This document shows positions 27,425 through 35,272 of a DNA stretch of 64,000 bases, one piece after another (positions within the stretch are counted from its first letter, which is position 1; each line of letters begins with the position of its first letter). The stretch spans positions 372,001-436,000 of the forward strand of contig CBDHCD010000001.1 of NCBI GenBank assembly GCA_965260995.1, written 5' to 3'. The notes below the pieces were generated by a model. It was not told where the DNA came from. It searched no databases and worked only from the letters and a program-made list of their open reading frames with translations. Source of the stretch: JBBROS01 sp965260995 (GTDB lineage Bacteria; Pseudomonadota; Alphaproteobacteria; Acetobacterales; Acetobacteraceae). The translations under genes were made by a program, and so were the position numbers.

Positions 27425-28603
27425 TCATTTCCCGAACGCGCCCACCGCACCCAAGGCGCGCACGAACGGCTCCACGTCCCGCGCCCGCAGCCCGGCCACG
27501 TTCACCCGCCCGCTGCCCGCCATGTAGATGCCGTGGTCGCGCAACAGCGCCCCCACCATCGCCGGCGTCATTGACAGTTGCGAGAACATGCCGCGCTGCC
27601 GGGCCATGAACCCGAGCCGCGGCTCGCTCGCCGCCAAGGCCCGGCGCACCGAGGTGATCCGCCGACACATCCCGTCCAGCTCCGCCCGCCAGGCCTCGGC
27701 CAGCGCCGGCGTGTCCAGGATGGCGGACACCGCCGCCGCGCCGTGGTCGGGCGGCATCGACCACGTCACCCGGGCCAACGCCAGCAGGTTGCCCCACGCC
27801 GTCCGCGCTGCCTCGGCGTCGCGCGACAGCACGAACACCGCGCCCACCCGGTCGCGGTAAAGCCCGAAGTTCTTGTCGCAGGAGTAGCTGACCAGCGCCT
27901 CCTCGGCCTGCGCGAGCAGCCCGCGCATCCCGGCCGCGTCCGCCTCCAGCCCGTCGCCCAGGCCCTGGTAGGCGAGGTCGACGAACGGCACCAGCCCGCG
28001 CGCCGCGACCACCTCCGCCACCGCGGCCCACTGCCCGGCGTCGAGGTCGGCCCCGGTCGGGTTGTGGCAGCAGCCGTGCAGCAGCACCACGTCGCCCGTC
28101 TCCGCCGCCGACAGCGCCGCCATCATCTCGTCGAACAGCAAGGTCTGCGTCAGCGGGTCGAAATACGGGTAGTCAACCACCTCCAGCCCCGCCGCCGCCA
28201 GCACCGGCCGATGGTTCGGCCAGGTCGGCACTCCCAGCAGCACCCGCGCCCCGGGCCGGGCGGCGGCGATCAGGTCCGCCCCCAGCCGCAATCCGCCGCT
28301 GCCGCCCGGCGTCTGCACGCCGACCATCCGCTCGTCGAGGCCGTGGCCCTCGCCGAACACGATCGGCATCAGGCGCGCGACGAAGGCCCGGCTGCCTTCC
28401 GGCCCCAGGTACCCCTTAGTCGGCTGCGTCCGCCACAGCGTCTCCTCGGCCGACTTCACCGCCGCGAACACCGGCGTCTCCCCGGCGTCGTTGCGATACG
28501 TGCCCACGCCGACGTCGATCTTGTTGGCCCGTGGGTCGTCGCGGAACAGCCCGATCAACGCCAGCAACGCGTCGTCCGGTTGCGGCTGCAAGGTTTGGAA
28601 CAT
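27425..28603 (-). CDS. tyrB: Aspartate/aromatic aminotransferase (TyrB/AspC type)
   Basis: The 392-residue class I aminotransferase of the Ib-like TyrB/AspC group starts at ATG 28603 (MFQTLQPQPDDALLALIG). It has DVGVGTYRNDAGETPVF, the CCHNPTGADLD PLP region, YSCDKNFGLYRDRVG with the Schiff-base lysine, and the C-terminal SGRVNVAGL substrate arginine. It interconverts aspartate/glutamate and the keto acids of tyrosine, phenylalanine and, in some members, tryptophan. Since no tryptophan dehydrogenase (scyB) is present, this enzyme could supply indole-3-pyruvate for ScyA; that is an inference from position. It is transcribed towards trpBA. Confidence 0.88.
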   Translation of the reverse strand: MFQTLQPQPDDALLALIGLFRDDPRANKIDVGVGTYRNDAGETPVFAAVKSAEETLWRTQPTKGYLGPEGSRAFVARLMPIVFGEGHGLDERMVGVQTPGGSGGLRLGADLIAAARPGARVLLGVPTWPNHRPVLAAAGLEVVDYPYFDPLTQTLLFDEMMAALSAAETGDVVLLHGCCHNPTGADLDAGQWAAVAEVVAARGLVPFVDLAYQGLGDGLEADAAGMRGLLAQAEEALVSYSCDKNFGLYRDRVGAVFVLSRDAEAARTAWGNLLALARVTWSMPPDHGAAAVSAILDTPALAEAWRAELDGMCRRITSVRRALAASEPRLGFMARQRGMFSQLSMTPAMVGALLRDHGIYMAGSGRVNVAGLRARDVEPFVRALGAVGAFGK

Positions 28604-28738
28604 CTCGAAGCCCGGCTCCACCAGAGGTCGCGGCGGCGCGTCGTCCGCCCGCCGCGACTTTAGCCTAGACCGCCGGCGGCGCGCCGACAAAATGCCGCCC
28701 CGCGCCGCCCGCGACCGCGCCACCCGCGGCCAGCCCGC

Positions 28739-29506
28739 TCACGCGTAGTCGCGGTGCTCCGGCATCGCGCGCCCGACGTCGATGCGGCTGTCGAGCCGCC
28801 GCGCCGCCGCCGGCTCCGGCTTCTCCCCGCGCGCCACGCCGTCGAGTCCATCCCGGTCCAGCACCGTCAGCCGCCCGCGCCCAGTGCTGATCAGCCCGGC
28901 CTGCTGCAGCGCCGCCGCCGCCACCGTCACCCCCGAGCGCCGCATCCCCAGCATCGCCGACAGGTTCTCGTGCGTCACCCACAACTCGTTGCCGTCGATC
29001 CGCTCGTGCGTCATCACCAGCCAGCGCGCGCACCGCTCCATCAAGCTGCGCCGGGCGTTGAAGGCCGCGTTCTGGATCACTTGGTTGATCAGCGACTGCA
29101 CGAACTGGGCGCAGGCCGCCTGCAACGCCGGGCACGCGTCCAGCACCCGCTGCAGGTCCTGGCCGGTGATGCGCAGCGCCGAGCCCGGGATGTGCACCAC
29201 CGTCCGCGCGAACGCCGGCCGCCGCATCCCAACGAACGACACGTCGCCGATCGCGCCTTCCCGCCCGATCATCGCCACCTGGATGCCGCTCTCGTCGTCC
29301 ACGTCCTCGGACACGACCGAGACCACGCCCTGCTCGACGAAGTAGGCATGGTCCACCGGCTGCCCGTGGCTGGCCAGCACCTGGCTCCGCACCAATGGCA
29401 CGCGAACGAAGCACGACTTGAACTCGGCGAACTCTCGCTCGCCCAACGCGGCGAGCAGGCTGTTGGCGGGTGCCGTAACGCGGCCGTTCGCTTGAATCAT
29501 GCTCAT
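28739..29506 (-). CDS. Crp/Fnr-family transcription regulator (1)
   Basis: The 255-residue regulator has an N-terminal cyclic-nucleotide-binding-like beta barrel (about residues 20-135: QVLASHGQPVDHAYFVEQGV, IGREGAIGDVSFVGMRR) and a C-terminal winged helix. The recognition region is ELWVTHENLSAMLGMRRSGV. It has no Fnr-type cysteine cluster, so it senses neither oxygen via Fe-S nor, obviously, cAMP. It is divergent from the PAS/HWE protein gene across a 471-nt AT-rich intergenic region. It lies between the trpBA/tyrB arm and the ebo/scy arm, a sensible position for a pathway regulator. Confidence 0.85.
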   Translation of the reverse strand: MSMIQANGRVTAPANSLLAALGEREFAEFKSCFVRVPLVRSQVLASHGQPVDHAYFVEQGVVSVVSEDVDDESGIQVAMIGREGAIGDVSFVGMRRPAFARTVVHIPGSALRITGQDLQRVLDACPALQAACAQFVQSLINQVIQNAAFNARRSLMERCARWLVMTHERIDGNELWVTHENLSAMLGMRRSGVTVAAAALQQAGLISTGRGRLTVLDRDGLDGVARGEKPEPAAARRLDSRIDVGRAMPEHRDYA

Positions 29507-29977
29507 ATGTCTCCCAGGCCTGAGCCGCGCGTCGCGGCGTTCAAGTGATCACTCTCACTTGGCACTCTGTGACATCACGCTCAAACCAACATTAACCAAT
29601 GTTAATATCCGGTCCGGAATCCGACGAGCGCGATATTTTTTTGACAATAGGCCATCGGCCGACGAGGTCGGGCCACCGTCGGGCGTCCACGGCCGTTCGT
29701 TAACGGGACGCGCCAGACAACGCTCCCCTACGTGAACAAAAAGCCAACAAATGCGCTTCACTGTACGGCATCTGTGACAGCAATGCTCAAGCGCGCGATG
29801 CCGCGGATACATCCCGATGTTCCGCGCTGCTCTTTGTTCGTCGGAAAACAATTCGTGTTGGCTCGGCTGCTTTTTCTGCCCTAAACAGGCGACGCAAAAA
29901 ACACGCGCCCGGCATCAGTTCGGCAGAAACCTCTCTTTGAACCGACTTGAATCGTACTTAGGATCCTAGCAGACACG
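29507..29977. promoter_or_regulatory. Divergent intergenic region with palindromic operator candidate
   Basis: This 471-nt gap between the divergent Crp/Fnr and PAS/HWE genes has clearly lower GC than its neighbours. At 29591-29606 there is a perfect dyad, ATTAAC-CAAT-GTTAAT, located about 85 nt upstream of the Crp/Fnr start codon. The shape (6-bp half-sites with a 4-nt spacer) suits a dimeric helix-turn-helix regulator, perhaps Crp/Fnr itself. A TTGACA at 29641-29646 could be a -35 element for rightward transcription, although no clear -10 follows. No small gene is supported. Confidence 0.5.
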
Positions 29978-30952
29978 ATGGCCGACACGATCGCCGACTT
30001 GCTGGCCAACATCTCCCAGCCGACCTGGCTCGCTGACGACGCCGGGCACTGGACCTGGTCCAACCCATGCTGGACCGACGTCACCGGCCTCTCCGCCCAA
30101 GCGAGCCGCGGCCAGGACTGGTATCGCGCCGTCCACCCCAACGACGTCGAGGCCACCCGCGTCGCCTGGGAGCGCGCCACCCGAACCGGCGTCCTCGACG
30201 TCGACCATCGCTTCATCGACGTCCGCACCGGCGACGACGCCCGCTGGTTCCACACCCACGCCGCCCCCACGCCAGGGATAGACGCGGCCAGGGCCGGAGT
30301 CGGGTTCGGCTCCGTTTGGCTCGGCATCTGCACCGACATCCACAAGCTCAAGATGATGGAGGAGCGCCAAGCTGCCGTCCAGCGCCGCGTCGACGGCCTC
30401 CTGAGCCTCACCCGCGCGGTGGCCCGGCGCACCGCCGCCGCCACCCGGACCAAGGAGGATTACGCCCTCCACCTCGACAGCCGCCTCGACGCCATCGCCC
30501 GCACGCACCGCATCATGTCCCGCCACGACGACGCCGGCATCAACCTCGAGCACCTCATCACCGACGCGCTCCTCGCTCACGGCGTTCACGGTGGCCAGGG
30601 CGTCGCGGTCTGCGGCCCCGACGTCACCCTTCCCGGCAAGCTCGGCGAGCTGATGAGCCTCACCGTCCACGAACTCGCGATGAACGCCGTCAAGCACGGC
30701 GCCCTGTCCGGCCGCGCCGGCGATGGCGACGGCGACATCGCCATCCGGTGGCGCCTCGATGATGACGGCCCCGGCACGGTGCTCCGCTTCGAGTGGCTGG
30801 AGCCCGGCGTCGCCGCCCTCGACGCCCCCCGCCACCACGGCTACGGCACGGAGCTGATCGAGCGCGTTCTCCCGGCCGAGCTCGGGGCCACCACCGCGCT
30901 CGGCATCGACGCGTCGCGCGTGTCCTGCACCATCGACCTGCCGCTCGCCTGA
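29978..30952 (+). CDS. PAS domain protein with degenerate HWE histidine-kinase core
   Basis: The 324-residue protein has a PAS domain (residues about 5-120, NISQPTWLADDAGHWTWSNP) followed by an HWE-kinase-like region. The HWE ATP-binding part is well kept (TVHELAMNAVKHGAL N-box, FEWLEPG giving the W-x-E motif, HHGYGTELIERVL). The dimerisation helix, normally ELNHRVKNTL, reads AVQRRVDGLL, so the phosphorylated histidine is replaced by arginine. It should not autophosphorylate in the usual way and may act as a regulatory pseudokinase or anti-sigma-like partner. It is adjacent to the ebo genes. Confidence 0.8.
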   Translation: MADTIADLLANISQPTWLADDAGHWTWSNPCWTDVTGLSAQASRGQDWYRAVHPNDVEATRVAWERATRTGVLDVDHRFIDVRTGDDARWFHTHAAPTPGIDAARAGVGFGSVWLGICTDIHKLKMMEERQAAVQRRVDGLLSLTRAVARRTAAATRTKEDYALHLDSRLDAIARTHRIMSRHDDAGINLEHLITDALLAHGVHGGQGVAVCGPDVTLPGKLGELMSLTVHELAMNAVKHGALSGRAGDGDGDIAIRWRLDDDGPGTVLRFEWLEPGVAALDAPRHHGYGTELIERVLPAELGATTALGIDASRVSCTIDLPLA

Positions 30953-30960
30953 CCCGCGGG

Positions 30961-31827
30961 TCAGGCCGCCACCCCCTCCCATCCCAGCCGCCCGGCCTCG
31001 ATCGCCCCGGCCAGGTCCGGCCGCGCCGCCCGCACCGCCGCCAGCCCGGCAGCGCCCCCCGCGTGCAGCGCCAGCGCCGCCCCCTGTTGGCGCGCCGGGT
31101 CGGCGTCGCCCAGCGCCCGCCGCAGCTCCTCCAGCGCCCGCTCGCCTCGCGCGTGCGCCCCCGCCGGCCGCCACAGGTCGGCGGTCACCACCCGTCCTGC
31201 GGCCCGGCGCTCCCGCGCGTAGTCCACCAGCATCACCGCCAGCGCCGGGTTGGCGCGCCGCTCCAGCCCCAGCACCCCGCCGAGCGGCCGCCCGACGAAC
31301 ACCGCCTTCATGATCATCTGGTTCCACGCCCCCTCGTCGAACCAGTCCGCCGGGTAGGGGTTGCCGATCGCCACCGCCGAGAACACCGGCAGCATGTTGC
31401 TCCGCACCCCTTCCGCCATCCGCCCCACCATCCGCCCCGGCTCCGGCAGCAGCGCCATCGCCTGGTAGAGGCACACCTGCTCGCTCAGGTCCGCCGCCCC
31501 GAACAGCGTCTCCAGCACCCGCGGCATCCCGCCGTCCCCCGCCCCCCCTGCCGCCCCGTCGCGTTCGGAGCGGGCCAGCAGCAGCGAGATCCGCGCCGCC
31601 TGGTCCCGGCTCCAGCCGCGCAGCGGCACGCCCCGCAGCGGCGGGCGCTCCGGCAGCAGTGCCCGCCCGACCCGGCGCGGCGCGGCCGAGAACGCCAGCA
31701 TCAGCGCCCGGTCCCCCGCCCCCGCCGACAGCTCCGCCACCGCCCCGTCGAGCCATGCCACGCCCTCGTCCGACTGCCCCGACAGCCACGCCTGCAACTT
31801 CGCCCGCGCATCCCGCTGCTCACTCAT
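30961..31827 (-). CDS. eboA: EboA-domain protein (metabolite trafficking)
   Basis: The 288-residue protein matches the EboA family in its conserved core: VCLYQAMALLPEPGRM, AEGVRSNMLPVFSAVA, NPYPADWFDEGAWNQMIMKA and FVGRPLGGVLGLERRANPA. Its molecular role is unknown. In cyanobacteria the ebo genes are needed to move the scytonemin monomer out of the cytoplasm, and homologous clusters occur in diverse bacteria. Here eboA is inverted relative to eboC-B-E-F and diverges from eboC across about 80 nt that must hold both promoters. It ends 8 nt from the convergent PAS/HWE gene. Confidence 0.88.
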   Translation of the reverse strand: MSEQRDARAKLQAWLSGQSDEGVAWLDGAVAELSAGAGDRALMLAFSAAPRRVGRALLPERPPLRGVPLRGWSRDQAARISLLLARSERDGAAGGAGDGGMPRVLETLFGAADLSEQVCLYQAMALLPEPGRMVGRMAEGVRSNMLPVFSAVAIGNPYPADWFDEGAWNQMIMKAVFVGRPLGGVLGLERRANPALAVMLVDYARERRAAGRVVTADLWRPAGAHARGERALEELRRALGDADPARQQGAALALHAGGAAGLAAVRAARPDLAGAIEAGRLGWEGVAA

Positions 31828-31908
31828 CCTATGCCCTTTCCTGTTATGAAGCCGCTTGACAGGTCCCGCTCCCGACAGAGGTGTGGCCCGAAGAGGATTT
31901 GCACATTG

Positions 31909-32919
31909 GTGAAATCAGCGGGCCGGCAACACGTGAACCGCGGCGGCCAGCCCCGGGACCAGCCCAGAGGTCAGCCCAGAGATCAACCCCGGGGCCAGTT
32001 CTGGAGCCAGTTCTGGGGCCAGTTCTGGGCCTGCCTGACCCTGATGCGCCCCGCCAACGTCGTCACCGCCCTGGCCGATATCGGGGCCGGGGCCGCCGTC
32101 AGCGCCGGGCTGGCCGGGCTGCCCTTGGCCGACCTATTATCGGTCGGCTTGCCCGGCCTGCTGGCCGCCACGGCCGCCCTTTACGCCGGCGGCGTCGTGC
32201 TCAACGACGTGTTCGACGCCGCCCTCGACGCCCGCGAGCGGCCGGAGCGCGCGATCCCCTCCGGCCGGGTCGGCCGCGCCGCCGCCGCTTGGCTGGGCGC
32301 GGCCCTGCTCGCGCTCGGCATCGCCTGCGCCGTCCTCGTCTCGCTCGCCGCCGGGGCGGTCGCGCTCGCCACCGCCGCCATGATCCTGCTCTACGACGCC
32401 CGCGCCAAGGGCCGCCGCGTCGCCGGGCCGCTGACGATGGGCGGCTGCCGCGGCCTCAACCTGCTGCTCGGCGTCGCCGCCATCCCCGCCATGCTCGCCG
32501 CCCTTTGGCCGCTCGCGCTGCTGCCCGTCGCCTACATTGCCGCCATCACCGCCATCAGCCAGGGCGAGGTCCACGGTGGCGACCGGCGCACCGGCTGGCT
32601 CGCCGTCGTCCTACTGGGCGGCGTGCTCGCCACCCTGCTCGGCTTGGCGTTCGCCGGGTCGTCCACGGGGTCGTCCGCCGCCTGGTGGGCGCTGCCCTTC
32701 CTCGCCTTGCTGGCCTGGCGCACCCTGCCGCCGTTCGCCGCCGCCGCCCGCCGCCCCGAGCCGGCGTTGATCGGCGCGGCGGTCAGGGCCGGCGTGCTGT
32801 CGCTGATCCTGCTCGACGCCGCCCTCGCCGCCGCCCTCGCCGGCCCGCTGCCCGCGCTGGCCGTTCTCGCGCTGTGGCCGCTCTCCATGGCCCTGGCCCG
32901 CGCCTTCGCAGTCACCTGA
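31909..32919 (+). CDS. eboC: EboC, UbiA-family prenyltransferase homologue
   Basis: This integral membrane protein of the UbiA superfamily has the first Asp motif (VLNDVFDAALDARERPERAI), the family PSGRV, the second motif region (LLYDARAKGRRVAGPLTMGG) and eight or so hydrophobic helices. The core begins LMRPANVVTALADIGAGAAV at 32044. The start is uncertain: I use GTG 31909, preceded by GAGGA. That leaves a 45-residue N-terminal extension of repeated QPRGQ/QFWGQ units encoded by near-identical 12-15 nt repeats. ATG 31846 and GTG 31931 are alternatives. EboC is thought to modify a lipid-linked carrier or precursor for export. Confidence 0.85.
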   Translation: MKSAGRQHVNRGGQPRDQPRGQPRDQPRGQFWSQFWGQFWACLTLMRPANVVTALADIGAGAAVSAGLAGLPLADLLSVGLPGLLAATAALYAGGVVLNDVFDAALDARERPERAIPSGRVGRAAAAWLGAALLALGIACAVLVSLAAGAVALATAAMILLYDARAKGRRVAGPLTMGGCRGLNLLLGVAAIPAMLAALWPLALLPVAYIAAITAISQGEVHGGDRRTGWLAVVLLGGVLATLLGLAFAGSSTGSSAAWWALPFLALLAWRTLPPFAAAARRPEPALIGAAVRAGVLSLILLDAALAAALAGPLPALAVLALWPLSMALARAFAVT

Positions 32920-33100
32920 ACCAGTAAACGCACAATAAGAAGCAACTAAAACCCAAACATCAGCAATCCGTGACAACACTTGCGCCTTCGTTGGCCATCC
33001 CGTCCTAAAGGTCGGGGAACGGGTTCGGTGCGAGGCAGGCGGTCGTCGTCGCCGCCTCGCCGGCCCGTCGCCAGCCCCGTCGCCAGCAAGGAGCCGCTGC

Positions 33101-34057
33101 ATGCCCGACCACAACGTCGCGACCCCGCCCAATTCCGCTCCGAATCCCGGGCCGGCTTACATCGACCCCCACATCCACATGATCTCGCGGACGACGGACG
33201 ACTACGAGGCCATGCGCGCCGCCGGCGTCGTCGCCGTCATCGAACCCGCCTTTTGGATGGGCCAGCCCCGCACCTCCATCGGCTCCATGCAGGACTACTT
33301 CGCCGCCCTGATCGGTTGGGAACGGTTCCGCGCCGGGCAGTTCGGCATCCGCCACTACTGCACGATCGGCCTCAACTCCAAGGAAGCCAACAACGAGCGC
33401 CTGGCCGAGGAAACCCTCGACGTCCTGCCGCTCTACCTCGGCAAGGAGGGCGTCGTCGCCGTCGGCGAGATCGGCTTCGACGACATGACCCCGGCCGAGG
33501 ACCGCGCCTTCCGCGCCCAGCTCGAGATGGCCCGCGCGCTCGACATGCTGGTCCTCGTCCACACGCCCCACCGCAACAAGACCGGCGGCTCCCGGCTCAG
33601 CATGGACATCATCGAGGAGCACGGCCTCGACCCGGCCCGCGTGGTCATGGACCACAACAACGAGGAAACCGTGCGCGAGACGCTCGACCGCGGCTACTGG
33701 GCCGGCTTCACCATCTACCCGCGCACCAAGATGGGCAACGAGCGCATGGTGGAGGTCGTCCGCCAGTACGGCCCCGAGCGCATCATCGTCGACAGCTCCG
33801 CCGACTGGGGCGCGTCCGACCCGCTCGCCGTGCCCAAGACCGCCGGCCTCATGCTCGCCCGCGGCATCGACCCCGCCGCCGTCCGCGCCACCTGTTACGC
33901 CAACGCGCTCGCCGCCTATGCCCAGAGCGGGCGCATCGCCGAGTCCGACTGGCTCGACCCCCTGCCCATCGACCAGCGTGAGCTGTTCGACGGCAACTCA
34001 GTGCTGCGCGGCCAGCAGCCGCTCGTCGAGGCCCGCGACCCCGCCCTGATCGCCTGA
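33101..34057 (+). CDS. eboB: EboB, TatD-family metal-dependent hydrolase
   Basis: The 318-residue amidohydrolase-like TIM barrel has the metal-binding DPHIHM near its N-terminus (residues 22-27), a GEIGFDDMTPAE segment supplying the Glu ligand, LVHTPHRNK, VVMDHNNEETV, and a late VDSSADWGASDP. The last aligns with the TatD aspartate ligand. Its substrate in the Ebo pathway is unknown. AGGAG lies 7 nt before the ATG. It follows eboC after 181 nt with no other gene, and eboE follows after 6 nt. Confidence 0.88.
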   Translation: MPDHNVATPPNSAPNPGPAYIDPHIHMISRTTDDYEAMRAAGVVAVIEPAFWMGQPRTSIGSMQDYFAALIGWERFRAGQFGIRHYCTIGLNSKEANNERLAEETLDVLPLYLGKEGVVAVGEIGFDDMTPAEDRAFRAQLEMARALDMLVLVHTPHRNKTGGSRLSMDIIEEHGLDPARVVMDHNNEETVRETLDRGYWAGFTIYPRTKMGNERMVEVVRQYGPERIIVDSSADWGASDPLAVPKTAGLMLARGIDPAAVRATCYANALAAYAQSGRIAESDWLDPLPIDQRELFDGNSVLRGQQPLVEARDPALIA

Positions 34058-34063
34058 GCCGCC

Positions 34064-35272
34064 ATGCGCCTCGATCACGCGAGCGGCCACGGCCGCGGGC
34101 CGCACCTGGCCTACTGCACCAACGTCCACCCCGGCGAGGACTGGGCCGAGACCTTCGCCGGCCTCGTGCTCCACCTGCCGCCGCTCAAGGCCGCGCTGTC
34201 GCCGGGCCGGCCGTTCGGCGTCGGCCTGCGCCTGTCCGACCGCGCCGCCCGTGAGCTGCTCGCGGGTGACACCCTGGCGCGCTTCGAGGCCTGGCTGGAC
34301 CACGAGGGCCTCTACGTCTTCACCCTCAACGGCTTCCCCTACGGCAGCTTCCACCGCACCACCGTCAAGGACGCCGTTTACGCCCCCGACTGGACCACCC
34401 CCGACCGCCTCCGCTACACCGAGGCCCTCGCCGCCATCCTCGCCCGCCTGCTGCCCGACGGCGTCGAGGGCGGCATCTCCACCGTCCCCGTCTCCTACGC
34501 GGGCTGGCACCCCACGCCCGCCGCCCGCGAGGCCGCCTTCGCCGCCGGCTGCGTCCAGGTGCTCGCCGCCGCCCGCGCCCTCGCCCGCCTCGCCGGCGAC
34601 ACCGGCAAGGTCATCCACCTCGACCTGGAGCCGGAGCCGGACTGCCTGCTCAAGGATGCTGGCGGCGCCGCCGCCTTCTTCCAGCGCCTGCTCCGCGCCG
34701 CCGGCCCCGCCGAGGCCGACCTCGTGCGCCGGCACGTCCGCGTCTGCTGGGACGCCTGCCACGCCGCCGTCGAGTACGAGACGACGGCCGACGCCCTGGC
34801 CCGCTTCGACGCCGCCGGCCTGCGCGTCGGCAAGCTCCAGCTCAGCTCCGCCCTCAAGGCCCCGCTCGGCGACCCGGCCGCCCGCCACCTGCTCGCTGCC
34901 CGCCTGCGCCCCTTCGCGGAGGGCACCTACCTGCACCAGGTCGTCGAGCGCCGCCGCGACGGCACGCTGCGCCGCCACGCCGACCTCGCCCTCGCGCTCG
35001 ACCACATCGCCGACCCGGGCGCCGCCGAGTGGCGCATCCACTTCCACGTCCCGGTGTTCGCCCCCGACCTCGGCGGCCTGTCCACCACCCAGCCCGAGCT
35101 GCTCGATACCCTCGACACCCTGCGCGCCCGCGCCTTCACCGATCACGTCGAGATCGAGACCTACACCTGGGAGGTGCTGCCGCCCGAGCTTCGCCTCGAC
35201 CTGCCCGGCTCGCTGCTGCGCGAGTTCCGCTGGGTCCTCGCCAGCCTGGAGGCCCGCGCGTGCGCGGCGTGA
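34064..35272 (+). CDS. eboE: EboE, sugar-isomerase-like TIM-barrel protein
   Basis: The 402-residue protein opens with the EboE signature LAYCTNVHPGEDWAETFAGL. It continues with GLRLSDRAARELL, FTLNGFPYGSFHRTTVKDAVY, VIHLDLEPEPDCLL (metal/catalytic acids), VCWDACHAAVEYE and HFHVPVFAPDLGGLSTTQ. The fold is that of xylose-isomerase/AP-endonuclease-2 barrels. Function beyond metabolite traffic is unassigned. It is tightly coupled to eboF, whose GTG start overlaps the eboE stop (GTGA). Confidence 0.88.
   Translation: MRLDHASGHGRGPHLAYCTNVHPGEDWAETFAGLVLHLPPLKAALSPGRPFGVGLRLSDRAARELLAGDTLARFEAWLDHEGLYVFTLNGFPYGSFHRTTVKDAVYAPDWTTPDRLRYTEALAAILARLLPDGVEGGISTVPVSYAGWHPTPAAREAAFAAGCVQVLAAARALARLAGDTGKVIHLDLEPEPDCLLKDAGGAAAFFQRLLRAAGPAEADLVRRHVRVCWDACHAAVEYETTADALARFDAAGLRVGKLQLSSALKAPLGDPAARHLLAARLRPFAEGTYLHQVVERRRDGTLRRHADLALALDHIADPGAAEWRIHFHVPVFAPDLGGLSTTQPELLDTLDTLRARAFTDHVEIETYTWEVLPPELRLDLPGSLLREFRWVLASLEARACAA

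Noticed and set aside
29555..29851. 98-codon minus-strand frame between the Crp/Fnr and PAS/HWE genes
   Set aside because: AT-rich non-coding character, no start signal, and it covers the palindromic operator candidate.
30793..31845. Long plus-strand open frame continuous with eboC, antisense to eboA
   Set aside because: It is Arg/Pro/His-rich shadow coding opposite eboA. The conserved EboC protein begins only near 32044, and no ribosome site lies further upstream.
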